The position numbers were made by a program, and so were the translations under genes. A stretch of DNA of 47,793 nucleotides from Terriglobia bacterium (lineage in GTDB: Bacteria > Acidobacteriota > Terriglobia > Acidiferrales > UBA7541). The stretch covers positions 1-47,793 of the forward strand of contig JAIQGD010000024.1 in the NCBI GenBank assembly GCA_020072765.1, read 5' to 3'. Under the pieces are notes generated by a model. The model saw nothing but the letters and a program-made list of their open reading frames with translations. It searched no databases and had not been told where the DNA came from. Below are positions 9,018 through 17,849 of this stretch, one piece after another. Each line of letters starts with the position of its first letter. The first letter of the stretch is position 1.

Positions 9018-10483
9018 TGGTGCGGCACCCGGTGGCGACGTCCCTTCGTAGTACCTGCAGCTGCTCGCGCCGCTGCGCCCGCTTCGGGGCCGGCGGGAGG
9101 CGCCTGCGCCGCGGGGGGTGCCGGAGCTTCCCCGGAAGTGACGGACGACCCAGGCGCCGCCTCGCGGAGCGGCTTGATCTTCACGCGGGAAACGCGCTTG
9201 CGGTCCATTTCCAGAACGGTGAAGCGGTAGCCCTCGGCTTCGCAGCTTTCGCCGCCGCGGGGGATGAAGCCCAGGCGGCTCAGGACAAATCCTCCCACGG
9301 TTTCATAGGAGGGGTCGTCGGGCAACAGGATGTTGTGTTGCGCCGCAAGGTCGCGGACGTTGATGGCGGCGTCAAACACCATGGAGCCGTCGGGAAGGAG
9401 TTGCGGGCGCTCGACCACGTCGAACTCGTCGTGAATCTCCCCCACCATCTGCTCGAGGATGTCTTCCAGCGTCACCAGGCCCAAAATGCTTCCGAACTCG
9501 TCCACCACCATGGCCAAGCCGGTGCGGCGCGCGCGGAATTCGAGGAGGAGTTCACTGGCCGGCTTGGTTTCGGGCACGATCAGCACGTCGCGCACGAGTG
9601 TTTTCAGTTGAAACGGAGGAACCGGCAGATGCTCGTCCACGCGGCGCGCGCGGTCGAGCAGAACCCAGATCAAGTCCTTGATGTGCACGAAGCCGAGAAT
9701 GTGGTCGACGGAACCCTCGTAGACGGGGATGCGCGAGCGCTGCGTGGTGGCGAACATCTTCATCGACTCATCGAGGTTGGCTTCGACGGGCAGCACGTGC
9801 ATATCCGGGCGCGGCACCATGATTTCGCGCACCTCCACCTTGCCCAGCTCCATCGCATTCTGCACGAAGCGCACCTCGGCGGCGGGCAGAAGCTCGCGTT
9901 CGAGCGCCTGCTGAATCATCACGTGCAACTCTTCGGCGGAACGCACCAGCGTGTGGCTGTGCGGCGCCACCACGCCGAGCGCGCCAACGATTTTTTCCGC
10001 GAAGCCATCGAGAAGATCGATCGTCCAGCTGAACGTGTTGAGGAACCAGTGGAACGGCCGAGCAACCAGCAAGGCGACGCGCTCGGCGCGGGCCAGGCTC
10101 AGGGTCTTCGGAACCAGTTCGCCGAAGACGACCTGCAGGAAGGTGAGGAATCCGAATACGAGGACGAGCGCGATTATGTGGGCGAGCACGCCCGCCCAGG
10201 GACGCGCCAGAATCAGAAGGAACGGCTGGAGAATCCCGGCCAGCGTGATCTGGCCCAGGTAGCCAAGCGAAAGGCTGGCGATGGTGATCCCCACCTGCAC
10301 GCCGGAGACGACGCGGCCGAGGTCGCCGAGAAGATGCTCGACAATCCGGGCGCGCGGGTCGCCCTTCTCGACCAGCTGGCGCACACGCGAAAGCCGGACC
10401 GCCACCAGCGAAAACTCCACCGCGGAGAAAAAGGCGTTCATGCCGATCAGGCACAGTATGCCGAAGATGTGCAGGGCGGTCAT
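9014..10483 (-). CDS. CNNM/CBS-domain membrane protein (HlyC/CorC family)
   Basis: The 489-residue product has a CNNM (DUF21) membrane domain with about four helices (residues 1 to about 200). A CBS-domain pair follows (about 215-345; MVPRPDMHVLPVEANLDESMKM and GFVHIKDLIWVLLD), then a CorC_HlyC domain (about 360-440; DGSMVFDAAINVRDLAAQHN). The last 45 residues are a low-complexity Ala/Pro/Gly tail ending in basic residues. Family members are linked to Mg2+/Co2+ efflux or resistance; the older name hemolysin is not supported by mechanism. It is the first gene of a coupled unit with two Dpp-type permeases. I see no strong RBS before the ATG. Confidence 0.9.
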   Translation of the reverse strand: MTALHIFGILCLIGMNAFFSAVEFSLVAVRLSRVRQLVEKGDPRARIVEHLLGDLGRVVSGVQVGITIASLSLGYLGQITLAGILQPFLLILARPWAGVLAHIIALVLVFGFLTFLQVVFGELVPKTLSLARAERVALLVARPFHWFLNTFSWTIDLLDGFAEKIVGALGVVAPHSHTLVRSAEELHVMIQQALERELLPAAEVRFVQNAMELGKVEVREIMVPRPDMHVLPVEANLDESMKMFATTQRSRIPVYEGSVDHILGFVHIKDLIWVLLDRARRVDEHLPVPPFQLKTLVRDVLIVPETKPASELLLEFRARRTGLAMVVDEFGSILGLVTLEDILEQMVGEIHDEFDVVERPQLLPDGSMVFDAAINVRDLAAQHNILLPDDPSYETVGGFVLSRLGFIPRGGESCEAEGYRFTVLEMDRKRVSRVKIKPLREAAPGSSVTSGEAPAPPAAQAPPAGPEAGAAARAAAGTTKGRRHRVPHQ

Positions 10484-10678
10484 CGGGCTGTGGCCCTCAC
10501 CGGAAAGCCGCCGGCGCAGCGCGCTTCCCTTTCGGAAGACGCAGCGGCCTGCCGGGCGGACAATACGTGCGCGGGACTCACCAAGGTTGCCATCCGGGGC
10601 GATTTTATCAGGAGCCGCGCCTTCGGGGGAGAAATCCGCAGGCGTATGCAGCCCATGTAGCTCACCGCAAAGGGAACG

Positions 10679-11233
10679 CTAACGCGGCCAAGGTGTGCCC
10701 GCGCCCGGCATGAGGCGGGCGTTATACTCGGCGGACTTCCCGCGCGGGATGCTCAAGGAAGCCCAGCGTTCGCCGGCAAAATACTTTGCCAAGTACACGA
10801 TCTGACCGACGTGGTAGGCATAGTGCGTGACTTGGCGATGAATGGCCTGCATCACCGAATGGGCTTCGTTGCGGATCCGCACTGTGCGGGCGAGGTCGGC
10901 GTCGGTGAGCGGCGCGAGGGCGTCAAAGACGCGCTTCCAGCCGGCCTCCCACATCTCCAGGATCTCGGCGCGGGTCTGCGGCGCGGCTTCGAATTCGGTG
11001 TCGCGGTTGCGATCCGGCTTTTCGCCGTCGGCGGTCAGGAAGTCTGTCCAGCGCGAACGCATGTTGCCAGCCAGGTGCTTGACGATAATGGCGATGGAGT
11101 TCGATTCCGCGTCCATGGTCGTGGTCAGGGCAGCGTCGGGCGCCTGTGCCATGGCTCGTTCGCCCAGTTTCTTGTAGCTATGCAGGAGATCGGTCGAGTC
11201 CTTGAGGCACGATGTCGTGAATTCGAAAGGCAC
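10679..11233 (-). CDS. DinB-like protein, DUF1572 family
   Basis: The product resembles DUF1572 proteins of the DinB/YfiT four-helix-bundle superfamily, many of which bind a metal with three His. Recognisable parts are ESNSIAIIVKHLAGNMRSRWTDFLT with the first conserved His, and HRQVTHYAYHVGQIVYLAKYF with the second and third. I chose the GTG at 11233 (FEFTTSCLKDSTDLLHSYKKL follows), about 184 residues. The frame stays open to an ATG at 11329, but the extra residues are Arg/Cys-rich and unlike the family. The molecular function is unknown; thiol-dependent transferase or stress roles are known for relatives. Confidence 0.8.
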   Translation of the reverse strand: MPFEFTTSCLKDSTDLLHSYKKLGERAMAQAPDAALTTTMDAESNSIAIIVKHLAGNMRSRWTDFLTADGEKPDRNRDTEFEAAPQTRAEILEMWEAGWKRVFDALAPLTDADLARTVRIRNEAHSVMQAIHRQVTHYAYHVGQIVYLAKYFAGERWASLSIPRGKSAEYNARLMPGAGTPWPR

Positions 11234-11433
11234 GAACTGATTGTGCAACTTCCGGCACGGACGCGCAAGGCGTCTCGTCGAACACGGAGCACAGCGAGCC
11301 CCGATTTCAGCAAACTGCGCCCCATGCACAAGGGCATTGTTGAGGTTCTCCCACGTGCGCTAGAATGCACTTTCGATCCGGCGCCCGGCGGTCACGATCC
11401 AAAACGGGGGCCGGACGCGTGGGACGAGGCGCT

Positions 11434-11703
11434 ATGAATTCAGCAGCGAGCAAACCAGCCGAACCCCAGCGCAAGGGCGATTTCGAAAAATCGCTCGTGC
11501 GACTGGAAGAGGTCGTAAAACGCCTTGAGAACACCGACCTTTCTCTGGACGAGGCCATGAAGCTGTTCGAGGAAGGCGTGAAGCTCTCGCGCGACTGCCA
11601 GAAGCAGCTCGAAGAGGCGGAAGGCCGCGTCGAAATTCTCCTAAAGAAAGCGGACGGCAAGATCGCGGCGCAGCCGTTCGAAGCCGAAGATGAATCCTCG
11701 TAG
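11434..11703 (+). CDS. xseB: Exodeoxyribonuclease VII small subunit
   Basis: XseB pairs with the large subunit XseA to degrade single-stranded DNA. The 89-residue product from the ATG at 11434 contains the family core FEKSLVRLEEVVKRLENTDLSLDEAM and FEEGVKLSRDCQKQLEEAE, two long helices of a coiled coil. A longer frame begins at 11365, but gacgagg precedes the internal ATG and the extra residues are basic and not conserved. xseA is not in the window. The isoprenyl synthase gene follows 54 bp downstream, a common order in bacteria. Confidence 0.93.
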   Translation: MNSAASKPAEPQRKGDFEKSLVRLEEVVKRLENTDLSLDEAMKLFEEGVKLSRDCQKQLEEAEGRVEILLKKADGKIAAQPFEAEDESS

Positions 11704-11757
11704 CCGCCGCGTCGTTTCCCATTCAATGGTTCGTCCGGCTGCGGCCCAGCCGCAGGC

Positions 11758-12639
11758 ATGAAGCTCCCCGATTTTTACGCCGCGGATCACGCCGCCATCG
11801 AGGCGGCGCTCGAACAGATCCTCCCCGCGGAGACCACGCCGCCGTCCTCGATCCATCGCGCCATGCGCTACAGCGTCTTTGCGGGCGGCAAGAGGGTCCG
11901 CCCCGTGCTGTGCTTGGAAGCGGCGCGGATGTTCACGGAAAATCTCGCCGCGGCGGTCCAAACGGGCTGCGCGCTCGAATTCATCCATACCTATTCGCTG
12001 ATCCACGACGATTTGCCCGCGCTCGACAACGACGACCTGCGCCGTGGCAAGCCCACCAATCACAAAGTCTTTGGCGAGGCCATGGCCATCCTGGCGGGCG
12101 ATGCCCTGCTGACGCTCGCGTTTCAGACCCTGGCGGGCGCCCCGCTCGATCCGGAGCGCCGCGTGCGCGTCATTTCCGAAATCGCCGCCGCCGCCGGCAC
12201 GGTCAACGGGATGGTGGGCGGCCAGGTGGCGGACGTCGAAGGCGAGGGCAAGCCCGTCAATGCCGCCACGCTGGAATACATCCACCGCTCGAAGACCGCC
12301 GCGCTGATTCGCGGCGCGATCGTGGGCGGAGCCATCGCCGGTGGCGCTGCCAGCGAGGACGTCGAACGACTGCGGCGATTCGGCGACACGATCGGCTGGG
12401 CCTTTCAGGTGGTGGATGACGTCCTGGACGTGGAGGAATCCTCCGCCGCGCTTGGAAAGACCGCCGGAAAAGATCAGGCCCAGCAGAAGGCCACCTACCC
12501 GGCGCTCTACGGCCTGGAAAAGTCGCGCGCCATTGCGGCGGAACTGGAAGCGCGGGCGCTCGCGGAGCTGGACGCCTTTGGCGAACGCGCCGCGCGGCTG
12601 CGGCAACTGGCGCAGTTTCTCGTCGCACGACGGTCTTAG
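11758..12639 (+). CDS. ispA: Polyprenyl synthetase (farnesyl/geranylgeranyl diphosphate synthase)
   Basis: This enzyme condenses isopentenyl diphosphate with allylic diphosphates for quinone, carotenoid and undecaprenyl precursors. The 293-residue product has the GGKRVRPVL substrate motif (residues 43-51), the first Asp-rich motif DDLPALDNDD (84-93), GDALLTLAF, and the second Asp-rich motif in FQVVDDVLDVEE (about 219-230). The first motif has two residues between the Asp pairs beyond the plain DDxxD form, as in bacterial type II FPP synthases. Chain length cannot be read reliably. The TAG stop (12637-12639) lies inside a MITE-like repeat end. Confidence 0.93.
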   Translation: MKLPDFYAADHAAIEAALEQILPAETTPPSSIHRAMRYSVFAGGKRVRPVLCLEAARMFTENLAAAVQTGCALEFIHTYSLIHDDLPALDNDDLRRGKPTNHKVFGEAMAILAGDALLTLAFQTLAGAPLDPERRVRVISEIAAAAGTVNGMVGGQVADVEGEGKPVNAATLEYIHRSKTAALIRGAIVGGAIAGGAASEDVERLRRFGDTIGWAFQVVDDVLDVEESSAALGKTAGKDQAQQKATYPALYGLEKSRAIAAELEARALAELDAFGERAARLRQLAQFLVARRS

Positions 12640-12655
12640 CAGCTTGTTGAAAAAC
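12636..12655 (+). repeat. Solo terminal repeat related to the 39.6/44.8 kb MITE-like element
   Basis: The 20 nt at 12636-12655 match the left end of the element at 44761-44780 at 17 of 20 positions by eye (TTAGCAG...GAAAAAC). It covers the ispA stop codon. No second end or internal hairpins follow, so it is a remnant or an end shared by another repeat family. Confidence 0.5.
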
Positions 12656-12666
12656 TCCTTGGGCTT

Positions 12667-12702
12667 GTCATTCCGAGGAGCGAAGCGACGAGGAATCTCT
12701 CC
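12667..12702 (+). repeat. GTCATTC(C/T)GAGGAG-type interspersed repeat, copy 1
   Basis: The segment begins gtcattccgaggagcgaa and continues with gcgacgaggaatctctcc. Related copies lie at 43905-43939 (same strand) and, inverted and more diverged, at 14472-14510. All three are intergenic or at gene edges. This kind of short repeat is common in several bacterial phyla, including acidobacteria; its function is unknown. Confidence 0.65.
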
Positions 12703-12797
12703 TTCTTTGTGCTTTGCCAAGAGGAGGGATCGCAACTTCGAGGTTTCCTTTGGTCCATCGCCCGACACATGCCGGACCCAACGCTTCGGGGCCGAAG

Positions 12798-13577
12798 TTG
12801 CAGAAACCGGCCAAGCCGGGCAAGACGCGGCTGGACGTGCTGCTTGTCGAGCGGGGCCTGGCGCCCTCGCGCGAGCGCGCGCAGGCACTCCTTCTGGCCG
12901 GGCAGGTGCGCGTCAATGGCGTGCGCGCCGATAAGGCCGGCACCCAGGTTGCCCGAGATGTCCGGCTGGAAATTGCCGGGGAAACGCTCCGCTACGCCAG
13001 CCGCGGAGGGCTGAAGCTCGAAGGCGCGCTGGAAGATTTCGGCGCTAACCCGCAGGGCAGGATTTGCCTGGACACCGGCAGCTCGACTGGCGGATTCACC
13101 GATTGCCTGCTGCAGCATGGTGCGAGCAAAGTGTACGCGGTGGACGTGACCATCGACCAGCTCGATTGGAAGCTGCGCCGCGACGAGCGCGTGGTCACCG
13201 TGGAACGCAATGCGCGCTATCTGCGCCCGGACGATCTCGCCGAGCCCGCCGAATTTGTGGCCATGGACGTGTCGTTCATTTCCGTGACCAAGGTGCTGCC
13301 CGCGGTGGTGGCCGTGACGGCGCCCGGCGCGGAGTTCCTGATTCTGATCAAGCCGCAATTCGAGCTGGAAAAGCGCGAGGTCGGCAAGGGCGGGATCGTC
13401 CGCGATGCCGCGCTGCATCAGAAGGCCATCGAGCGCGTCTCCGCGGCTGCGGCGGACGCGGGGCTGGAGATCCTGGGCGTGCGGCCCAGCCGGCTGCCCG
13501 GCACCCAAGGCAACCAGGAGTTTTTTCTGCACGCACGACGCCGCGAGTGGAATACAATGCTGCCTCCAACGATATGA
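12798..13577 (+). CDS. tlyA: TlyA-family rRNA (cytidine-2'-O)-methyltransferase
   Basis: TlyA proteins carry an S4 RNA-binding domain and an FtsJ-like methyltransferase domain; mycobacterial TlyA methylates ribosomal RNA. Here the S4 part is RLDVLLVERGLAPSRERAQALLLAGQVRVNG and the methyltransferase part is DTGSSTGGFTDCLLQHGA (SAM loop), VAMDVSFISVTKVLP and LIKPQFELEK. No in-frame ATG precedes the conserved region. The frame is open upstream to a TTG at 12714, but those codons lie next to a dispersed repeat, so I chose the TTG at 12798 (259 residues). The start is uncertain. The stop overlaps the nadK start by 4 bp. Confidence 0.88.
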   Translation: MQKPAKPGKTRLDVLLVERGLAPSRERAQALLLAGQVRVNGVRADKAGTQVARDVRLEIAGETLRYASRGGLKLEGALEDFGANPQGRICLDTGSSTGGFTDCLLQHGASKVYAVDVTIDQLDWKLRRDERVVTVERNARYLRPDDLAEPAEFVAMDVSFISVTKVLPAVVAVTAPGAEFLILIKPQFELEKREVGKGGIVRDAALHQKAIERVSAAAADAGLEILGVRPSRLPGTQGNQEFFLHARRREWNTMLPPTI

Positions 13578-14434
13578 TTCGCACCGCTGGCATCATCTGC
13601 AAGCCCGTCCGGGACATGGTGTCCTCCGTCGTGCCGCCGCTTATCGCGTGGCTGCGCGAGCGGAAGATCGACGTGTTGGTGGACAAGGAGACGCAGGAGT
13701 GTCTCGACCCGGCCCAGCCATCGGTGGCGCGCGACGCCCTGGCCGAAAAGGTGGACCTGCTGATCATGCTCGGGGGCGATGGGACGCTGCTCTCGGCGGC
13801 GCGGGCGCTTCATGGGCACAACGTGCCGATCCTGGCGGTCAATCTGGGCGGCCTGGGATTTCTGACCAGCGTGACGCTCGACGAGATGTATCCCTTGCTC
13901 GAACAGGTGATCGCCGGAAAGCACCGCACCAGCGAGCGCATGATGCTGGATGCGGAGATCCACCGCGCCGGACACGCCACTGAACACCAAACCGCGTTAA
14001 ACGACGCGGTGGCCAACAAAGCGACGCTGGCGCGCATGCTGGACTTCGACGTCTACGTGGATCGCAACCACGTGGGCCGCTACCGTGCCGACGGACTGAT
14101 TATCGCCACGCCCACCGGCTCGACGGCCTACTCGCTGGCGGCGGGCGGACCGATCATCGATCCCGAGCTGGACGCGTTCGTGATCACACCCATCTGCCCG
14201 CACATGCTGACGAACCGCCCGCTGGTGGTCCCCGACACGGCCCAGATCGAGGTGGATTTTGCGGCAGCGGAGGAGCCCGTGTACGTCACGCTGGATGGGC
14301 AAATCGGCTTTCAGCTCTACCCGCGCGACCGCATCCGCGTCGCGAAGTCGCCCCACCGGGTGATACTTGTCCGCCCGCCCAACAAGACCTACTTCGAAAT
14401 CCTGCGGAGCAAGCTCCGCTGGGGAGAACGCTAA
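13574..14434 (+). CDS. nadK: NAD kinase
   Basis: NAD kinase phosphorylates NAD to NADP. The 286-residue product has the GGDGT motif (residues 67-71), the NLGGLGFLT segment, the ALNDAV motif and the Gly-rich ATP/NAD-binding stretch ADGLIIATPTGSTAYSLAAGG. The start at 13574 overlaps the tlyA stop (ATGA), so the two are translationally coupled; tlyA-nadK neighbours are found in many bacteria. The length is normal for the family. Confidence 0.96.
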   Translation: MIRTAGIICKPVRDMVSSVVPPLIAWLRERKIDVLVDKETQECLDPAQPSVARDALAEKVDLLIMLGGDGTLLSAARALHGHNVPILAVNLGGLGFLTSVTLDEMYPLLEQVIAGKHRTSERMMLDAEIHRAGHATEHQTALNDAVANKATLARMLDFDVYVDRNHVGRYRADGLIIATPTGSTAYSLAAGGPIIDPELDAFVITPICPHMLTNRPLVVPDTAQIEVDFAAAEEPVYVTLDGQIGFQLYPRDRIRVAKSPHRVILVRPPNKTYFEILRSKLRWGER

Positions 14435-14471
14435 GCGCGCCTCGGGTTTGACCGGCCGGACACGCTAACAC

Positions 14472-14510
14472 AGGAGAGATCCTTCGCTCCCGTTGGTCGC
14501 TCAGGATGAC
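14472..14510 (-). repeat. Interspersed repeat, inverted diverged copy
   Basis: Read on the minus strand this is a GTCATCCTGAGCG...GCGAAGGATCTCTCC element, a relative of the copies at 12667 and 43905. It lies between nadK and the convergent SpoIIE-type phosphatase gene. Confidence 0.55.
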
Positions 14511-14526
14511 GATCCTCGGCGGACCG

Positions 14527-16278
14527 TCACTGCACCTTGAGCACGATCACCGCGCGGTCGTCGACGGGATGCAGTCCGCCGCAAAAGGCGTCCACCTCAT
14601 CGAGAATGCGGTCGGCGATACCGTTGGCCGGCAAACCGTGATGTTCGGTCACCATCCGCGCGATGCCTTCGTAGCCGAAGAACGCTCCGGACCGGTTCTG
14701 GGCGTCTCCAATCCCGTCGGAATAAAACACCACGATTTCGCCGGGCTCGAGAATAAAACTGCGCTCGTCATACGTCGCTTCCTCGAAAATCCCCAGGGGA
14801 AAACCAGTCAGCTGAATCTTCTCGCAGCGTCCTCCGTGGTAGAGCAGCGGCTGCTCCTGTCCGGCATTGGCAATGCGCAGCCGGTTCTGGCGGCGGCTCC
14901 AGGTGGCGAAGCAGAGGGTCATGAAGCGGCCCTCAATGAGCCGTTCCCCGAGGAATCCGTTGACCGCGCGGAGCATGTGCGCGGGCCGCGGCTTCAGCGA
15001 ACCCAGGCTGCGGAGCGTTCCGACGGCCACCGCGCCATAGAGCGCCGCCGCACTTCCCTTCCCGCTGACGTCGCCCAGGGCGATGCCGAGATCCTGCGGG
15101 CCGTAGCGCAAAAAGTCGTAGAGGTCGCCGCTCAGCTCGCGCGAAGAGACGACGCGCGCGGCGATGTCCAGGCCGAACTCCGAGCCCGGCAGCCGGGGCA
15201 GCAGCGCCCCTTGAATGCGCCGGGCGGCGCTTAGATCGCGCTCCATGCGGCCCTCTTCCCGCGCCAGTTGCTCGTAGAGCCGCGCGTTTTCGATGGAGAC
15301 GGCCAGATGTGCCGCCAGGATCGAGAGCACCTGGACGTGGTCAGGCGTGAAATAGTTCAACTGCGGGCTCTCAAGGTCCATCACGCCGACGACGCGCGTC
15401 TTGTACACCATGGGCACGGCCAGCTCGGAGCGCGTCTCCGGATTCACCATGAGGTAGCGCGGGTCCAGCGTGACGTCGGGAACCACCACCGCCCGGCGCA
15501 GTTTTGCCGCCGCGCCGACGATCCCTTCGCGCGCCGGCACGACGGACTTCTCCTGCACGCGCTGGCCGAATTTCACCGTGACGTGGTGGCGGAAGACGTC
15601 CGCCGCGTCGTCGTAGAGCAGAATGCTGAAGATCTGGTAGTCGATCAGGCGCTTGGCCAGTTCGGCGGCGCGGCGCAGCACCTCCTCGACTTGCAGCGTG
15701 GCGTTGGCTTCCCGGCCGATTTCATTCAGCAGGAGCAGCGTTTCGGCCTGCTTCTGCGTGTTTTCGAACAGCCGCGCGTTTTCCACCGCGGTCCCGATGC
15801 GGCTGGCGACGAGCGTCAGAATCGTCTGCTGGGCGGGCGTGAAGTAATCCGGCTCGCGGCTCTCGATGTCCATGACGCCGATCACCCGCCCGCCGACCAC
15901 CAGCGGCACGGCCAGTTCCGAGCGGACCTCGTCGGCCGCCGGCAGATAGCGCGGGTCCTTCAGCACGTCCCCGACGCGAATGGCCTGGCCCGTCTGCGCC
16001 GCCACGCCGATGATGCCGTCCCCCACGGGAATGCGCCAGTGCTCGACCACGTCGGGGCGATGGCCAATGGCGAAGCGCACGTAGAGATTGTTCGTGCCCG
16101 TCTCAATCAGCAGGACGGAGAAAATTTCATAATCAATCAGCCGCTTCACCTGCGCCGCGGCGGCGGTCAGGACGTGGTCCAGGTTGAGCGAAGAGTTGAT
16201 CTCGTGGCTGATCTCCGCGAGGACCGCCAGCGTCTCCGCAGGGATTTCCAGCGCCGGATTCGGTTTGATCGGATCCAT
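14527..16278 (-). CDS. GAF-GAF-SpoIIE (PP2C-type) serine phosphatase
   Basis: This looks like an RsbU-like signalling phosphatase that would act on an anti-sigma-factor antagonist. From the ATG at 16278 the product has 583 residues. GAF domain 1 spans about 15-170 and GAF domain 2 about 185-345; they repeat the same phrases (KRLIDYEIFSVLL/KRLIDYQIFSILL, RSELAVPLV/RSELAVPMV, GVMDIES/GVMDLES). A short coiled linker and the phosphatase domain follow (about 370-583; SGDLYDF, GDVSGKGSAA, FYSDGI, DDRAVIVL). The metal-binding Asp residues appear intact. The frame is open 33 codons further upstream, so the start is uncertain. No anti-sigma or STAS gene is adjacent. Confidence 0.9.
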   Translation of the reverse strand: MDPIKPNPALEIPAETLAVLAEISHEINSSLNLDHVLTAAAAQVKRLIDYEIFSVLLIETGTNNLYVRFAIGHRPDVVEHWRIPVGDGIIGVAAQTGQAIRVGDVLKDPRYLPAADEVRSELAVPLVVGGRVIGVMDIESREPDYFTPAQQTILTLVASRIGTAVENARLFENTQKQAETLLLLNEIGREANATLQVEEVLRRAAELAKRLIDYQIFSILLYDDAADVFRHHVTVKFGQRVQEKSVVPAREGIVGAAAKLRRAVVVPDVTLDPRYLMVNPETRSELAVPMVYKTRVVGVMDLESPQLNYFTPDHVQVLSILAAHLAVSIENARLYEQLAREEGRMERDLSAARRIQGALLPRLPGSEFGLDIAARVVSSRELSGDLYDFLRYGPQDLGIALGDVSGKGSAAALYGAVAVGTLRSLGSLKPRPAHMLRAVNGFLGERLIEGRFMTLCFATWSRRQNRLRIANAGQEQPLLYHGGRCEKIQLTGFPLGIFEEATYDERSFILEPGEIVVFYSDGIGDAQNRSGAFFGYEGIARMVTEHHGLPANGIADRILDEVDAFCGGLHPVDDRAVIVLKVQ

Positions 16279-16356
16279 TAGAATTTGGACGAGCGTCACC
16301 TCGCGCGGTTGCGTGTTCGGGGTCCCAAATCCCCAGGCGCGGGCGCGCGACGCCCC

Positions 16357-16362
16357 AGTATA
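16357..16362 (-). promoter_or_regulatory. Candidate -10 box upstream of the GAF-SpoIIE gene
   Basis: AGTATA on the plus strand reads TATACT on the minus strand, about 80 nt before the chosen start codon. No convincing -35 hexamer is at the usual distance, so confidence is low. Confidence 0.25.
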
Positions 16363-16442
16363 ACAGGCGCGCCTCACCTGCTCGGATCAGAGATTTCAAT
16401 TCGAGAGATGTTTTAACCGAACATTTACCGGATCGGGACTCG

Positions 16443-17162
16443 TTAAGAGATCGGGGGGACGGAATTGCCCGGCGCGAGGGCCACGCGCGCCTGCTCCAGA
16501 ATCGCCACGCTCGAGCTGGTTCCGATGCGGGAGGCGCCGGCCGCGACCATTTTCTGAAAATCATCCCAGGTGCGCACGCCGCCCGCCGCCTTGACTCCCA
16601 TCGCGCTGCCGACGGCCTCTCGAATCAGGCGGACATCTTCCACCGTGGCGCCCGCGAGACCGAAGCCGGTGGAGGTTTTCACGAAGTCCGCGCCGGCCCG
16701 CTGGGCGGCCAGCGCGGCGAGCACTTTTTCATCCTGCGTGAGAAGCGCGGTTTCGAGAATTACTTTCGTGATCGCGCCGCCGCGGCGGCTCGCTTCCACC
16801 ACGCCGCGCATGTCCAACTCGAACGCTTCGGCCTCGCCCGACTTCAGCGCGCCGATGTTGATCACCATGTCGATTTCGCTAGCGCCCAGCCGGATGGCCT
16901 CCTCCGCCTCGAAGCGCTTCACCTGGGGCAGCGTCGCTCCCAGCGGAAACCCCACCACCGCGCAGACGCGCACCGCGCTATCCCGCAACAGGCTCGCCGA
17001 CTCGGCCACATTCCACGGATTCACGCACACCGACGCAAAACCGCATTGCAGCGCCTCCCGGCACAGCCGTTGAATGTCCCGGCGGGACGCCTCGGGCTTC
17101 AGCAGCGTGTGATCGATCAGGCGGGCTACTTCCTCAAGCGATTTGGGCGCAGGAAAGCTCAT
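16443..17162 (-). CDS. deoC: Deoxyribose-phosphate aldolase
   Basis: DeoC splits 2-deoxyribose-5-phosphate into glyceraldehyde-3-phosphate and acetaldehyde in deoxynucleoside catabolism. From the ATG at 17162 ([25 protein letters not shown]) the product has 239 residues. Visible are the TIM-barrel motifs [25 protein letters not shown], the Schiff-base Lys162 in FVKTSTGF and the helper Lys191 in [10 protein letters not shown]. Its start overlaps the hpt stop by 4 bp, making a nucleoside salvage pair. The longer frame to 17216 lies inside hpt and is not needed. Confidence 0.95.
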   Translation of the reverse strand: MSFPAPKSLEEVARLIDHTLLKPEASRRDIQRLCREALQCGFASVCVNPWNVAESASLLRDSAVRVCAVVGFPLGATLPQVKRFEAEEAIRLGASEIDMVINIGALKSGEAEAFELDMRGVVEASRRGGAITKVILETALLTQDEKVLAALAAQRAGADFVKTSTGFGLAGATVEDVRLIREAVGSAMGVKAAGGVRTWDDFQKMVAAGASRIGTSSSVAILEQARVALAPGNSVPPIS

Positions 17163-17731
17163 GGTTCCGGAATGCGCTCGGCAAGCACGTCGGGTGGCGG
17201 AAGGCGCAGGATGCAAATGTCCTTCAGGTTGCGGTAGCGTTCGGCGTAATCCAGGCCGTAGCCGACGACAAATTCATTCGGGATGGTGAAGCCGACGTAG
17301 TCCGCCTTCACCTTCTTGACCCGCCGGGAAGGCTTGTCGAGCAGCGCGGCGACGCGGAGGCTCTTCGGCTTGCGCTGGCGCAAAATGCGCAGCAGGTAAC
17401 TCAGCGTGAGCCCGGTATCGAGGATGTCCTCGACCAGAACCACGTGCAGCCCGGCAATGCTGCTGTCGAGGTCCTTCAGCATGCGCACCTGGCCCGACGA
17501 TTCGTTGCCCGCTCCGTAGGTGGACACGGCGATGAAATCAATCGAGGTCTCCAGCCCGATCTCGCGCACTAGGTCGGAAAGAAAGATGCACGCGCCCTTG
17601 AGGACCCCGACCAGATGCACGCGCTGCCCCTTGAGGTCCGCGGTGATCTGGCGCGCCACGGCATGCACGCGCTTCTCAATCGCCGCGCGGCGAATCAGAA
17701 CGTCCAGTTTTTCGTGCCGGGCCGACGGCAT
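17159..17731 (-). CDS. hpt: Hypoxanthine phosphoribosyltransferase
   Basis: Hpt salvages hypoxanthine (and often guanine) to IMP/GMP using PRPP. The 190-residue product has the N-terminal [18 protein letters not shown] region, the PRPP-binding motif [13 protein letters not shown] and the C-terminal [27 protein letters not shown], all typical. The RBS aggagag precedes the ATG. It is upstream of and overlaps deoC. Confidence 0.95.
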   Translation of the reverse strand: MPSARHEKLDVLIRRAAIEKRVHAVARQITADLKGQRVHLVGVLKGACIFLSDLVREIGLETSIDFIAVSTYGAGNESSGQVRMLKDLDSSIAGLHVVLVEDILDTGLTLSYLLRILRQRKPKSLRVAALLDKPSRRVKKVKADYVGFTIPNEFVVGYGLDYAERYRNLKDICILRLPPPDVLAERIPEP

Positions 17732-17849
17732 GGCGCTCGCTCTCCTGCGCTAAAGGCGGCTACTCTATCCCACCGCTAGCGGCCTGACAAGCACGCTCCG
17801 CCACTCACCGCGCCACGACGTCGCGAATGTGATGCGTCCGGCGCCTTTC

